Assembly (NCBI GenBank): GCA_025594325.1
Contig: JANHCV010000007.1
Coordinates: forward strand, 1,550,001 to 1,614,000
Source: Blastocladiella emersonii ATCC 22665
Lineage: Eukaryota; Blastocladiomycota; Blastocladiomycetes; Blastocladiales; Blastocladiaceae
Length of the DNA stretch: 64,000 nucleotides
Direction: 5' to 3'
Below, in pieces: positions 1 through 12,026 of this stretch. Every line of letters begins with the position of its first letter. Position 1 is the stretch's first letter. The translations under genes and the position numbers were made by a program. The notes beneath the pieces were generated by a model. The model saw nothing but the letters and a program-made list of their open reading frames with translations, was not told the DNA's origin and did no database searches.

Positions 1-172
1 GCGTTTCGCTGTTGCACGTCAGCAGCTCTTGAACCCACGACTCGCCAGAAAGCGTGGACGTGCGGATAGGCTCCCACGAGCGGCGCTCGTTGCGCGCAGC
101 GAGACGTCGCAGGAGAGCGAGGGCGGCCGTGAGTATGAGGCCGCGCAGCTTGCGGTTGTATCCCTTGCCCAT
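1..172 (-). CDS. N-terminal fragment of a Harbinger/HARBI1-like transposase (runs off the window)
   Basis: Read on the minus strand from an ATG at 172-170, 57 codons are open to the window edge. The start is basic (MGKGYNRKLR). It is followed by a short hydrophobic stretch and the segment LSGESWVQELL. A similar segment (SG-x-x-W-V-x-ELL, usually followed by GHP-R) precedes the DDE domain in many basidiomycete HARBI1-type nucleases, which cut and paste PIF/Harbinger DNA transposons. Here the residues after ELL are TCNSET, so the usual GHP is not seen. The DDE catalytic residues would lie outside the window. The call rests on this one motif and could be wrong. A 13-G run lies upstream at 266-278. 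Confidence 0.35.
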   Translation of the reverse strand, partial: MGKGYNRKLRGLILTAALALLRRLAARNERRSWEPIRTSTLSGESWVQELLTCNSET

Positions 173-510
173 GTTGTTTGAGGGCTCGAGAACACGATGC
201 GTGAGGTTAGGTGTTGATTCGTTGCAATAAGTGCGGCTGCAAAGAGGTGGGAAAGATTTTATTGCGGGGGGGGGGGGGTTCATCCAGCGGGGCGTTTGGT
301 TCGCACGGCCGCTGAGATGAACGGGGGTGAGGTGAAACGTGGCAACTTTTTCAGCTGATCCACCTGATCTGAACCAAACGGGCCCTAAAAGTACGCTGCC
401 TGCGCCGTAGAGCACGCGCAACTCGAGACTAACGCAGCTCCGCGCCGCGCGAATCTAGTAACATCGCGGGCAACCGCCTTGATCTTCTCCTTCACCGAAT
501 CCTGGAGCTC

Positions 511-1191
511 ATGTTCCCGTACTACGAGCGGATGCTGCGTGAGCGAGGCGATGACGACCCGCGCTTCACCATGGACCAGGCCGCCCATCGTGCGCACGGC
601 TTCGATCTTTGGCAGTTTGGCCTCGTTGCGCGCGTCACCGACGTGGAAACGGTGTGCAAGCTCGCCCGCGTGGGCGGGGATCCGTCGCCGTCCATCTTCC
701 TCGTCGTCAGTTTTGAGGAGTCGGGTCGCAAGCACTACGTCTACCTCGAGCAGCATCGGTCCACCTGCCGCGCTTTGCGTGACCACAACCAGGTGTGCGC
801 CCACCTCATCGATCGCTTGACGTGATACTGACTGATTCGCTCTTGTCGCGTCTAGATGCATCTGTCCTCGCTTCATTCGCAACAACCTGATCGTCCCGTC
901 GGCGCCGCACTTTCTCTCGCTGTTTCTCCAATGCGCGACCGCACCGTCGACCTGCCGTGCCCCGCGTTCGTGGACCCGTGCACGCTCGCGCTCTCGGACC
1001 GCGGCGTGGTGCGCGACGCCAAGTGCAAGATCATCGCCGGCTACTTTCTCCGCGACGCGCACGACGCGCTCATCAAGATCGAGAAGGAGCTCAAGGCGTC
1101 GCGCGCGTCCGCCGCCGCAGTAGGTTGTTCAGAGCCGATCGAGAGTTTCATGTCGTTGCATAGATACAGTGTCGCTTTTGTAATCCCTTGA
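511..1191 (+). CDS. Hypothetical protein, probably two or more exons
   Basis: Two open stretches in the same frame join across a 63-nt candidate intron at 793-855 (donor AG/GTGTGC, branch CTGAC, acceptor TCTAG). The join gives about 205 residues. The first exon has balanced composition (GFDLWQFGLVARVTDVE). The second contains a charged segment (RDAHDALIKIEKELKASR). I recognise no family, signal peptide or membrane segment. The reading frame stays open upstream of 511 to a possible acceptor (CTAACGCAG ending at 437), so the true start may lie in an earlier exon. The ATG at 511 is only the first in-frame one. The stop is at 1189-1191, but the last 20 codons look less protein-like and may be intron. 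Confidence 0.35.
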
Positions 1192-1621
1192 CTTCATCGT
1201 TGCGCCAAGTGATCGCGGCGAGAGGGGCACTTGGGCAGAGCCCCGCACAGTTGACACCCGAACGGAGTGAGTGGTGGAGGTACTGGCAATGAGTTCGCTG
1301 CCGCTTCGCGTCCCCACGTGTTTTCCAAACGCGTCTCAACGCGCGTCTCGCTGCTTGCGACTCCAGCCGCCCGGGTCCGGCGACGCCTTTCTCGCTTATG
1401 CAGTTGAAGCGGTCATGGTCGGAATTGGCGAGCTCTGGGCAGTTCCAGCGCCCGAGTTTTGGGAAGGCTGATTGAATGCGGGGAAACGCCATGACTTTCA
1501 ATGCCATTTACATGTTCACAAGACTGTATTGCTTGATTGAATCACGATCTGTCGCTCTGCTTCTTCATTCCCACAGTCACCGTTTCCACAACCCTTCTCG
1601 TGCGCGGCACGCAAACCCGCT
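1192..1621. other. Intergenic, nothing recognised
   Basis: About 430 bp between two hypothetical genes. The open frames crossing it are short and of poor composition. I see no repeat, tRNA or promoter that I can support. Confidence 0.5.
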
Positions 1622-2317
1622 CTACGCCGAGCCGCGGGGCTTGTACTTGAGCGCGAGGGGAAGAATGTGCTTGTCGAACGTCTCGATGTTGACCATGAGC
1701 GGGTTGCCCAGCGCGCGCGACGCCTTGATCAGGTGGTTGATCCCGGGCATCTTCTTGAGCTTCTTGGAGGTCCAGTCGTTGGCGCGCTCGCGCTCCAGGA
1801 ACTTGCCGTGGATGAAGCAGAGCAGGCTGATCGAGAACATCTGGCCGAACTCGGCGTTGTCGGTGGCCTCGAGACGCTCACCCTTAGCCTTAGCGAGCTT
1901 CTCGACCTCAAGGACACGGGCTTGGTGAGCGGCGGGCGAGAGGCGCTTAGGCACCGGAACTGGGCGGTCCGACGACGGGGGCGACGAGGTGGCCGAGACG
2001 TCCTCGTCCGACTCGGCGTCGCTGCGCTTGGCGTGGCCCTTGACACCGTCAGCCGAATCGGCGGCGGCACTGCGGGTCGCCAGCTTCTTGCGCTTGGTCT
2101 TGCACACGGGAGTAAGGGCCTCGAGGCCGAGGAGCATCGGCGCGACCTCGTCGTCGTTCTTGACCTTGAGGATGAGGGCGCCGCCCGTGGCGAAGCCGAT
2201 CTTCAGGATGACCGTGGTGCCGTCCACGTCAAGCACCTCGAGCGTCATGCCGGCAGGGAGGGTGGACGTGGTGTAGCCGCCGTCGGTCGTCTTGTTGGAT
2301 GAACGGTTCTTGCTCAT
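1622..2317 (-). CDS. Hypothetical protein, 231 aa
   Basis: A single uninterrupted frame from ATG at 2317. The first 75 residues are beta-like with alternating hydrophobics (LEVLDVDGTTVILKIGF). Residues about 75-130 form a low-complexity Lys/Ser/Asp-rich linker. The C-terminal 100 residues look helical, with EVEKLAKAKGERLEA and then FGQMFSISLLCFIHGKF. A TATA-like CATAAAAG lies about 90 bp upstream on the coding strand. I do not recognise the family. The layout (beta domain, charged linker, helical domain) would suit a nuclear adaptor protein, but that is a guess. Confidence 0.6.
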   Translation of the reverse strand: MSKNRSSNKTTDGGYTTSTLPAGMTLEVLDVDGTTVILKIGFATGGALILKVKNDDEVAPMLLGLEALTPVCKTKRKKLATRSAAADSADGVKGHAKRSDAESDEDVSATSSPPSSDRPVPVPKRLSPAAHQARVLEVEKLAKAKGERLEATDNAEFGQMFSISLLCFIHGKFLERERANDWTSKKLKKMPGINHLIKASRALGNPLMVNIETFDKHILPLALKYKPRGSA

Positions 2318-2406
2318 GGCGGTTGGTCGTGGATGCGCAAGGTGAAGGAGTCAGGCCGAGGCGAGAGGTGGTTGGAGAGCGAGAACCGTGGTGGGCAAGC
2401 GCCAGG

Positions 2407-2414
2407 CTTTTATG
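2407..2414 (-). promoter_or_regulatory. TATA-like box for the 1622-2317 gene
   Basis: The coding-strand sequence CATAAAAG lies about 90 bp upstream of the ATG at 2317. That is a usual distance for a fungal TATA element. Confidence 0.4.
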
Positions 2415-2500
2415 GGCTCCAAGGCCTCCTCAGCGCAAACACTAGGTGGACACCAATTTCGGGCGTCCACGTCATCGGATGCACGCCGAGGGCGTCGGAA

Positions 2501-2544
2501 GCGGACAGTCGCGGACAGCTGGGCGGACAGTCGGGCGGACAGAT
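2501..2544. repeat. Four direct copies of GCGGACAG
   Basis: GCGGACAG occurs four times within 44 bp, at spacings of 10-12 bp, in the region shared by the 1622-2317 gene and CCH1. It could be a transcription-factor array or a simple tandem repeat. CTGTCCG/CGGACAG also recurs several times near 32645-32697. Confidence 0.5.
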
Positions 2545-3420
2545 CGCGCCGTTCACCGCCGCGTGATCGCAGCGGCACATGCCGTGTCTCGCATGTCTCG
2601 CGCTCCGCGCCCTCGCGGCCTCGCGACACGCGCGTACTTCCTGTCAGCGCAAGTCTCTGCATCGCGTGAGCCGTTAACAACGCACGGCTCAAGTGTTCAC
2701 ACTTCTGCACTGGCCGTTTAGGGTCAGGCGTCCGTCGAGTGCCGTCAGGATGGCCGTCGACCCGCTTTCATTGACCCCGTCGAGATCGCCGCGGTGTGTG
2801 TGTTGTAGTCAGAGAGACCGAGGCGTTCGGTACGCGCGGCCGCCTCGTCGGCCGTCGTTCCTAAAGCAGGACAGCCGCGGCCATCGCGGAGCGCCGGTTG
2901 CCACGGTCCTGGCGCTTGATCCGCCTCTCTGCCCTTCCGAATCGACCTGCGCTGACAACACCATCGCAAGCGGATCCTTCGCCCTCATATACGCGAGGGA
3001 CGGAAGCCGTGTCGTCATCGCGGTTGCAGCGGATGCTTCACGCTCCCTCCGTCGCAGCGCTCACGGAGCTCGCGGGTGGCGCATTCGAACCGCGCCACTC
3101 GGGATTTTAAAACGTGTTCTGGACGGCGACCGCTGCTTGTGCCGCCGCCGCCGCCACCACCAGGTGAAAGGATTCACCAGCGTGCACCCAGCCGGCCGCC
3201 GCGCCAAGGCCCTGGCTCGCGACGGCGACGGCGACGACGTCGGCGCCCGCTGCCCACCCATGAAGCTCTCGCACCCGCGCCCGTGAGGCGATCCAACTCG
3301 CTGCATTCCTCTCGTTGTGCCGCCGACCCCGAGTGTCTCGCACCCATCCCATCGCGTCGCGCACACGCCACCGCCGCCTCGTCCACCATTCCCACTTCCG
3401 CATCCGCACCGGCTACAACC

Positions 3421-6400
3421 ATGACGGCGCCACCGCCGCCGCCGCCCCGCGGTCGCGGCGACAACGACGGCGCGGTCCCCGATGACCCGTCGGCCGCCGC
3501 GTCGTCGTCCGCGACGCCGGCGACGCGCCCGCGCCCGCCGCACATCCAGATCCGCGCGCCGACCGACTTTGACCTGTCGCGCGCGCACCTGCCCGTCTAC
3601 GACCTCGAGGAGGTGCTGTCGCCGGCTGTCCCGCTGTCGCCGTCCGCGAACCGCGGGCACCACCACCACTTGCACCTGAACCTGCGCCGCCTGAGCCGCG
3701 GCAGCGCCAGCACCGACGGGGATGCGGGATCCGCTTCGGGCGTCTCGCCGCCCGCCTCGCCCACGTCGAACGCCTACTTGGGCCGCCAGCGCGGCGTCTC
3801 GACGGGCCCCGCCGCCGCGGATATCGCGCGCCTCGACGTTGGCGGCGGCGGCAGCGACCCGTCGCCGCGCGCCCGGTCGCGCTCGCAGTCGCCCGCTTCC
3901 TCGTCATCGGCGGGCGGGGCCAGCGCGCGCTCCGCGTCGCCGCGACCGCGCGGTCTTTCGGGAACGTCCGACGCCGAGCACCAGACGCCCAACACGCCGG
4001 CGACGGGCATCTCGGCCATGGCGCACGAGTGGCTCGCGCGCAACCCGTGGGACCGCCGCGGCCCGCGCGGCCACCGCCCGCAGACCCTCACCGCGCTCAA
4101 CCCGTCGACCGTCACGCCGCAGGGCGTCGAGGTGTCGCTGCCGATCCACGCCCTCGCGCCTACGCTGCACTCGTCGCCGTCGGCCGCCCCCGCTACGGCT
4201 GGCACGTCGATGGCAAGGACCACGGGCTCGCTCGACGCGGTCCCCGTCGACCCGACGTTCATTACCAGCGGCCCGGCCGTCATCGCCAACTCGACGCTCC
4301 CGCGGTCCGTCGTCGGCACCCTGACCCGCAGCGCCAGCGAGATGGCCGACCGCTCGTCGTCCAGCCCGGCCGCTGCACCACCGACGCCGCGCAACGCGAT
4401 GCTCGTCGGCCTCGGCAACATCGCCGCGCGCATCATGGGCGACGAGCGCGACCACGCGCACCTGTCGCTGTCCCGCGCCGTGTCGACGGCCGCGCAGTTC
4501 CGCCGGCCCACGGCAACCCCGGTCTCGGCACCCTCGCCCGCGCTCAGCAACGCCACGGCGGCGATGCCTGCGCCGTCGCCGAAACCGACCATCATCTCCA
4601 TGTTCACGTCCGCCGTGGCCGCGGCCGCGCCGCCGATGCCCGGCACCCCGTCGTCGGCGTCGGCGCACCTCGCGCCGCCCGGGACGCCCGTCGTATGCGG
4701 GCCGGGGCACTACGCCGCGCACATCTCGACCGCGGCGGCGGCGGGCGCGCCGGCCTCGGTCGTCGTCGACGGCGTCTCCATGCCCGTCCCGCCCGTCCCC
4801 TCGACGCCCGTCGCGGCGCCCGGCCAGATCATCGTTGAGCCGCCACCGCTCCCGCCGCGCCGCCCGTCCGCCGTGTCCATTGGTGCGGGTGTCCCGCCGC
4901 CGCTCCCGCCGCGACCAGCGCAGCAGCAGCAGCCGCGGCCTGCGATTGTTGTGATCAAGGGCCTCGGGCTGCTCGGCAACACGCTCTTCTACTTCCACCC
5001 GCACCACGCCGTGCGGCACGTCGCCACGCGGATCGTCACGTCCAAGTACGCTTCACCGTCACCCCCCGTACCGGTCGACCCAATGTTCACCGCCCACTGC
5101 CGACCTTGTAGACGCTCCAAGCTCGCCATGATGCTCGTGATTGCGGCGCACTGGGTGCTGATGGCGCTGCGGACGTGGTCCCAGGGCGAGGCCAACCAGT
5201 TCACCCTGTTCACGTCGCCGTACGAGACGGCGCTGCTCGCCGTGTTCGCCGCGTACACGATTGAGATCGTCCTCAAGATCATCACTTTCGGCGCCTTCCG
5301 CCTCCCAAAACTCCCGCCGGGGCTCGCCGAGGACGCGGACGCGGACGGCGACGGCGAGGACGACGCCGAGTCGATCCACGACGACCAGAAGCCCGACGGC
5401 GGGATCGACCAGGTCGCCGCCGAGCTCAACGAGGAGGCCGAGATGCTCGCTGCCGTCAACGAGGCCGCCGCCGTCGTCGCCGCGCAGCAGATGGACGAGG
5501 CGCCGGTGCCTGACCCGCTCGACGTCGCCGAGTCTGGCGCCACCACAGCTGTACCCGCGGCGCAGGCCCCAGCGGCGGGTAGTTTGCGCCGCAAGCCGTC
5601 CAGCTCGCTGACACCAACGACCGGCAGCCTGCACCGGAAACCCAGCTCCCTCGCGCCCGCGGGCAGCCTGCGCCGGCCGAGCAACGCGAGCAGCAGCCAG
5701 CCGCGGTGGCGCGACCGCGGGCTCTCGCCCACCGACATGCCCGAGCCCCCGCCCGCACCGTCGTCCCTGCCGCGGCGCGAGTCCGAGGAGGGCTCCGACA
5801 GCAACAGCGACGACGACGGGACGCGGTCGATCCGGTCGTCCAAATCGGTAGCGTCGTCGGTCAAGTACGCGCAGGCGACGCTGTCCGAGACGATCCACCT
5901 GGCCGACGGGCCCGAGCGCGCCAACGGGGTTCACGCGGCGGAACCGTGCGTCGTCGTGAAGCCGTACCTGCGGTCCATGTTCAACCGGTTCGACGCGCTG
6001 GCCGTGCTCGCGTTCTGGGCGTACGTGGTGTGCGGGGTCGCCGGGTGGACGGGCCCGCTGTGGATCCTGCGCGGGCTCTCGTCGCTGCGCACGTTTCGGT
6101 TCCTCGCCGTGACCCGCGGCACGCGTATGATCTTGGCGTCGCTCAAGGCGTCGCGCCGCCTGCTGCGCAACGTGATCGTCTTCACCGGGTTCATCTTCAC
6201 TATCCTCGCCGTCTCGGCCGTCCTCGCGTTCAAGACGTCGTTCCGGCGCCAGTGCGTCCTCGATGGTACCCCCGTCAGCCCCGTCAAGTACTGCGGCAAG
6301 TTTTACCTCCAGAACGGCGACGCCGCGCTGCCCATGCTCCCGCCCGACCAGCTCGCCGCGCTCAACGCGCGTAACGGCACCCTGCCGCCGTCGGCGACCA

Positions 6401-9400
6401 GCCTCGTCTACAAGGGGTACGGGTGCCCATTCCCGCAGCAGTGCTGGCTCATGCAGCCCAACCCGTACGATGGGTTCGCGTCGTTTGACACGATCGGCAA
6501 CGGTACGCTTCGTTGGTGGCCGCGAGCAACCGCGACCGCTCACGCAATCGATCTGTTGTAGCCTTACTCGTCCAGTTCTCGGTCATGTCGGGCGAAAACT
6601 GGTCGGGCTTCATGTACGGCCTGATGCAGGCCGAGTCCAAGGCCGCCGCCATCTACTTTGTCGTGGTCCAGGCGCTGCTCAGCTACCTCGTGCTGCAGCT
6701 CTTCGTCGCCACCATCTCCGAGACGTTCGGCTCGGTGCGCGCCGTGTACCTCGAGCAGAAGCGGCTCGCGCAGATCGCCGCATTCTCCCCGCCGCCGCCC
6801 TCCGGGCACCTCTCGACCAACGACCTGTTTGGCACGGGCGGGCTGCCGGGCGACGGCGCCACGTTCCGCGCCAAGTTCGACCGGTGGCTCGCGCGCGTCC
6901 GCATGCAGGCGCGGCGCCTGCACCGCAGCCGGCTGTGGAACGTGGTTTTTTTCGTCGTGCTCGGGCTATATTCGATCCTGATGGCGGTGCTCGCCGGGCT
7001 CGGCAGCGACCCGACGCTCCCGCAGATCATGGCGGCGGTGCGCCCGATCGAGGCCCTGTTCACGGTCATCTTCGCGTCCGAGGTGCTCCTCAACTACCTC
7101 GTCGCGCCGTCGCTCGCGCGGTTCCTCGCGACGCACCCGTGCGACACGCTGCTCGCGCTCGTGACGCTCGTCCTGCTCGGGTTCCCGTTCAACCGGTACC
7201 TGGTCGGGTTCGAGGTCGCGCGGACGTACAAGCTCGTGACCTACCTGCCGCCGGTCCGCGAGCTCATCATGTCGACCAAGCAGTTCATCGGGATCGGCGC
7301 CGTCATCACGTTCGCGTTCGTCGCCCTCGCCGCGTCGGCGACCAGCTGCATGCAGATGTTCGGCGGCGTGTACGAGACCGAGAGCAAGTGGATGATGTTC
7401 AACGACTTTGGCTCCGCGTGGCTGTCCGTGTACTCGGGCCTGTTCACCGGCGACGCGTGGACGGACTACCTGTGGGGCGCGATGAAGGCGCACCAGGACC
7501 TGCCTGTCTTCGGCCCCGCCGTCGCGTCGCTCGCCATCATCTCCATCTTCTCGCTCAACACCTACGTCATCCTCAACCTGTTCATCGTCGTGATCCTCGA
7601 CATCTTCGAGACCGAGGACGACGAGAAACGCCGACGGCAGGTCGAGATGGCCGACGCCAAGGAAGCCGCGGCGACAGCTGCTGCCGCGGCCGCGGCCGCC
7701 GGCGTCACGGGGCTCGCCGGAACCGCCGCCAACAACCTCGGCCAGACGCTCGCACACTTCCACGTCCCCGCGCAGTCCGTGTTCCGCCGGTGGGCCCTCG
7801 AGATCCGCCAGTGGTGGTACGGGGTCCAGGAGCGCCGCCGCGCGCGCCATGGCGAGAACGGCTTCGGCGGTGGGACGCAGCTCGGCAAGTCGAGCCCCGG
7901 CCTCGACACGTCCACGGCCGCCCTCACCCAGTCGCCGTCCGTGTCGAACCTGCGCATCGGCTCCGGCAGCGACGACGCCGTCGCCATGTCCCCGCTCGGC
8001 AACGACGCCAAGCTCCCGATCCCCGACGACAACGACGCCAACGTGCCCGACCGCGGGCACAAGGGCAAGGCGTCGCTCGCGCACCTCGGGAGGCCAGGTG
8101 GCGGTGGTGCGGTCCCACCCATCGACCCGGCCGCGGGCCCGCTCACGGCCAGCAACCTGTACCTGAACCGGCAGTCGATGGTGTTCTACTCGTTCACCGA
8201 GAACGTGCTGCAGTCGACGCTGGCGCGGCCGCAGAAGCACGCGCGGTCGCAGAACCCGGTGGTGGCGGCGCTGCAGGCGCTCATCGAGTCGCGCGTCTTC
8301 ATCGCCTTCATCTTCTTGACAATCCTCGCGTCGATCGTGGCTGCCGCGCTCGACTCGCCCATGGACCGCCTGTACCGCCTGCGCAGCCGCGCGGGCAACG
8401 ACGCGCCCGACGCCGTGTCGGCGGCCAACTGGGGCGACTGGATCTTCGTCACGGACGTGCTGACGGTCGCCATCTTCTCGGTCGAGTTTGCGCTCAAGAT
8501 CGGCGCTCTCGGGTACACGTACTTTTTCGACAAGTGGAACAACCTCGACTTTGTCGTGCTGACGACCATGGCGGCGTCGTTCTTTGTCGACCAGTCGTCG
8601 GCGCACGTCATCCGCATGGCGCGCGCGCTGCGCCCGCTGCGCGTCATCAGCTACCTGCCCGGCGTGCAGTCCATTTTCGCCGCGCTGGTCCTCGGCCTGC
8701 CGCGCATCCTGTCGGCGATCGGGTTCACGATGCTCGTCCTGTTCCCGTACGCCCTGTACGGCATGTTCCTGTTCTCGGGCCGCCTGATGCGGTGCAACGA
8801 CGCGAGCGTCGCGTCGCGCGCCGCGTGCGTCGGCATGTACGCCAACGACGTGGGCGTCTGGGTGCCGCGCGTCTGGGGCAACGTCAAGTCGTCGTTCAAC
8901 TGGGACTCGCTCGGGAACGCCCTGCTCACGCTGTTCGTCATGGCGAGCAAGGAGGGATGGACCGCGCTCATGAACCAGACCCAGGCGATCGTCGGGCCCG
9001 GCTTGCAGCCCGTGGCGTCGCCCGCCGACGCACCGCGCGGGTCGTGGTGGCACGCGGCCTACGGCGTCTCGTTCATGCTCATCGGGTCCGTGTACACGCT
9101 CAACGTGTTCATTGGCGTCGTCGTGCGCTCGTTCGACGAGTCCACGGGCATGGCGTACCTTACCAACCCGCAGAAAGCGTGGAATAACGTTGCGAAACGC
9201 ATCGCGGCGCTCCGGCCCAAGGCGCTCCGGCCGCCGAACCACCAGCGGTGGGTGCTCGGGCAGTGGGTCGTGTGGCTGCAGCGGCAGTACGGGCGCGTGC
9301 TGTACCAGGTGGTGACGGCGACCATGGTGATCCACATGCTGCTGCTGTGCTCGGAGCACGCGGACCAGCCCGACTGGCTCGACCGCGTCAAGGAGCACGC

Positions 9401-10899
9401 CTTTATCGTGTTCGTGGCGCTGTACCTGGTCGAGATGCTGATGCTGATCGTCGCCATGGGCCCGCGCAGCTACTTCAAGAAGTCGTGGTGGAACTGGTAC
9501 GACTCGGCCATCACGTCGCTCGCGCTCGGGTTCGTCCTCGCCCAGCTGTTCGTCGACGACCCGTACTTCACCCGCCTGCAGAAGCTGTTCCTCGTCGGGT
9601 ACGCGCTGCGCCTCGCGCGCCGCGTCGCCGGCCTCCACACGCTGTTCGCGACGGTCGGCGCGTCGCTCAAGGATATTGCCCGAGTCTACGTGGTGCTCGC
9701 CATCGTCCTGCTCTTCTTTGCGCTCGTGTTCACGGAGCTGTTCGGGCTCACCCGGTTCGGCAACGCTTTCACCGACTACTCGTCGTTCCGCACCGTGCCC
9801 TTCTCGCTGCTCCTCCTCTGGCGCATGCTCACGGGCGACGACTGGCCGTCCATCATGCACGAGGTCAAGATCACTTCGCCCGGGTGTGTCGCCGGGTCGT
9901 ACCTCGCGTCCGATTGCGGGAACCGTGGGCTAGCGTACGTTCGGCTGGTTTCACTCGTGTGCTCGGATAGCGACTGACGCACGGCATCGTTGCAGGTTCA
10001 CGCTGTTCATCGTGTACTTTGTACTCTGCACATACCTGATTCTCAACCTGACGATTGCTCTCCTCGTCGACTCGGTACGCGTCTTTGGCGTGCGCCGCCC
10101 GTTCAGCCAACTGACCGCCCGTCTCTCTAGTTCGACTACGTCTTCTCAACGACGTACCACACGGCCATCTCCGAGGACGACCTAAAATCGTTCCGCCTTG
10201 TGTGGGCGACGGTCGACCCGCGCGGGACCGGCCGGATCCGCGCCGAGAGCATCACGACGCTGCTCGCCCGGCTGCGCGGGCCATTTGACTTCCGCATCTA
10301 CGGCACCGAGTTCTCGGTCAACCGGCTCATGTCGCAGTGGGCGGCGCAGGACCGCGGCGCGCTCCACGCGCACCACGGCGGGACCCGCGGCGTGTTCGAG
10401 GAGGAGCGCGACTTCGAGCGCGATTTCTCGGGCCACTTGGCCGCCGCCTCGGGCGTCGGGTTACATCCGGCCGTCGCGATGGCGCTCGGCGAGCTCGACC
10501 AGAAGACGGTGCGTGCGCGGCGGCGCCGGTACAATATCCTGTACTACGTACGTGTCCTTTGCTACTCTCGCCCGCGACTTGCCGCTCACACTCTCATGGA
10601 CGTAGGATCTGCACGAGCAAGCGCGCGGCGGGTGGTTGTCGTTCCAGGACGCGCTCATGACGCTGTGCCTGCACGTCATCCCGCTCGAGGACTACCTGAC
10701 GTTCGAGCAGTACAAGATGCGCGTCGACGACCTCAACCGCATCTCGCTGCACGTGTCGCGCGTCCGGTTCGCCGGCCTGTTCAAGATGGCCGTCGAGCGC
10801 CGCCGGTTCCGCCGCAAGGTCGCCGAGATGCACGGCAACGCGGCCACAGCGACGGTCGCAGGTAGTGGCGGTGGCGGGGCGCGGGCGTTTCCGCACTGA
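3421..10899 (+). CDS. CCH1: Voltage-gated calcium channel alpha-1 subunit Cch1
   Basis: Five exons (3421-6502, 6562-9934, 9996-10074, 10131-10547, 10606-10899) join to 2,414 codons. The four introns are 56-61 nt, with GTACGY donors and TAG or CAG ends. The protein has the Cav plan of four six-helix repeats, with P-loops at SGENW (about 1039), TGDAW (1325), SKEGW (1825) and TGDDW (2120). The selectivity ring therefore reads Glu/Asp/Glu/Asp. A Ser/Pro-rich cytoplasmic N-terminus covers about 500 residues. An acidic, Ser-rich insert of about 200 residues (633-837) separates S2 from S3 of repeat I. The exon after the last helix (LILNLTIALLVDS) holds an EF-hand-like region (DPRGTGRI). Cch1 is the pore of the fungal high-affinity calcium uptake system in the plasma membrane and works with Mid1. 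The start at 3421 is chosen for its ACAACC context. Confidence 0.95.
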
Positions 10900-11969
10900 C
10901 GAAAGGGCGATTGCGGGTGCCCAGTTTTTGTACCAAGATAAACTCAATTAGATTGATTCCTGTCACGCGACTGCAACGATGATGGTGTGCGAGCTGAGTG
11001 TGCTCGTTGAGTTGGAAGGGATACGAAGACTCTACGCGTCGGTCAAAGCACGAGGACGCTGAAACACGGCGCGCTCCTTTCCCACGCGACCCCGCCGAGC
11101 CCGCCACATCGACCGCCCCTCTCTCTCGCAGCGCCCCCATCGAACCCTCGCGCATTTTGCCATGAATCACTCCATGCATCGGGATCTGGGCCGCGTCCTG
11201 GGTTGTCTGTCAGTGTCGGAGCACAACCGCCCGCGAAAGTGGGAGCCGGTATTCCGATCCGCGCCGTCAACACTACACCTGTTCCACGCCCATCTGCTGT
11301 GCGTTTCGCCAAACTCCGCCTGCGGATCAGCAGCCCACGGAGCTGACACTAGCCTGAGCTTGCGATCGTGCTCTAGTGCTTGTTCGACGATATGGGTGTA
11401 CGGCGCGGACAAGGATTAGAGCTGAGCTTGGACCGCTCTCAAGCGGCGACAAGAGTGCGGCTTACTCTCATCGTCCTTGCCACCCTCGCGTGATCCTGAG
11501 ATCGCAATGTACCAGCGCCGTCGCCGTGCCACGAAAGTGTCCAGCACGTTGCTCGCTCCTTCATACCATCCTGTGTACGGCGCCACGTGCACTATTCCAC
11601 GCGTCGCGTGTGGAACCAGGAAGGTCAGCTGCTCGCTTGCACTGGTCGATCCCGTTCCCCTGCCTTTGTCGAAACTGCTTTGCACTCTCTTGACGGGTGA
11701 GGTGATCATCGTCGCCTGGTCGCCCAGGTTAAGTTTTCGCCCGATGCGCGTGTCAACAAAAAGGTCGATATAGATCACACGAATCCAGCTCTCTGACTTT
11801 CAACATCGAGGCACTACACCATTGACTCGCTGGGCAAAGCCCCACTCACGCACCGCGGGCTTCCTAACCGCGGGATACTGGCTCGCAGCGCGCGTACAAC
11901 CGTCATGATCCGCTCAAATTTACCCGGTGAGTCGTTCGGGTCTCACCGATCATCCCGCACCGCGCTGTT

Positions 11970-12026
11970 GGGCCGCACTCGCGCGGGCGCCGTGAAAAGT
12001 CCGCGTCGCCCGCGAGAGTGCGGCCC
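11970..12026. repeat. 57-nt hairpin repeat, copy 1
   Basis: Arms of 20 nt (11970-11989 and 12007-12026) are inverted complements with one mismatch, around a loop containing CCGTGAAAAGTCCG. The core and flanks recur 1.08 kb downstream. Both copies are followed by CTCTGTACAA and, about 45 bp on, by CTCGAGAGCGCCGTCG. This suggests a small non-coding element of roughly 130 bp, possibly a MITE or a structured RNA. Confidence 0.6.

Larger units (their letters stand above)
2318..3420. other. Divergent intergenic region upstream of CCH1
   Basis: About 1.1 kb between the minus-strand gene ending at 2317 and the CCH1 start. It holds a TATA-like element and the GCGGACAG array near the left gene. The right third is CT- and CCGCC-rich, as in a leader. 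The CCH1 frame stays open back to an ATG at 3076, but the extra 115 residues are Arg/Pro-rich and unlike a protein start. I treat them as leader. Confidence 0.5.

Noticed and set aside
3060-3105. TTCGAA with flanking complementary GGCGC/GCGCC, like a tRNA T-arm
   Set aside because: The loop is too long, and no matching acceptor stem or anticodon arm is found at the right distance on either strand.
3076-3420. 115-residue N-terminal extension of CCH1 in the same open frame
   Set aside because: Its composition is like translated leader (poly-Pro, poly-Arg), and the ATG at 3421 has the better context. Kept as leader.
6263-9860. Very long open frames of over 950 codons on both strands across CCH1
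   Set aside because: They are Arg/Pro/Ala-rich shadows of the GC-rich CCH1 coding frame. The CCH1 frame has membrane helices and pore motifs and joins across four good introns.
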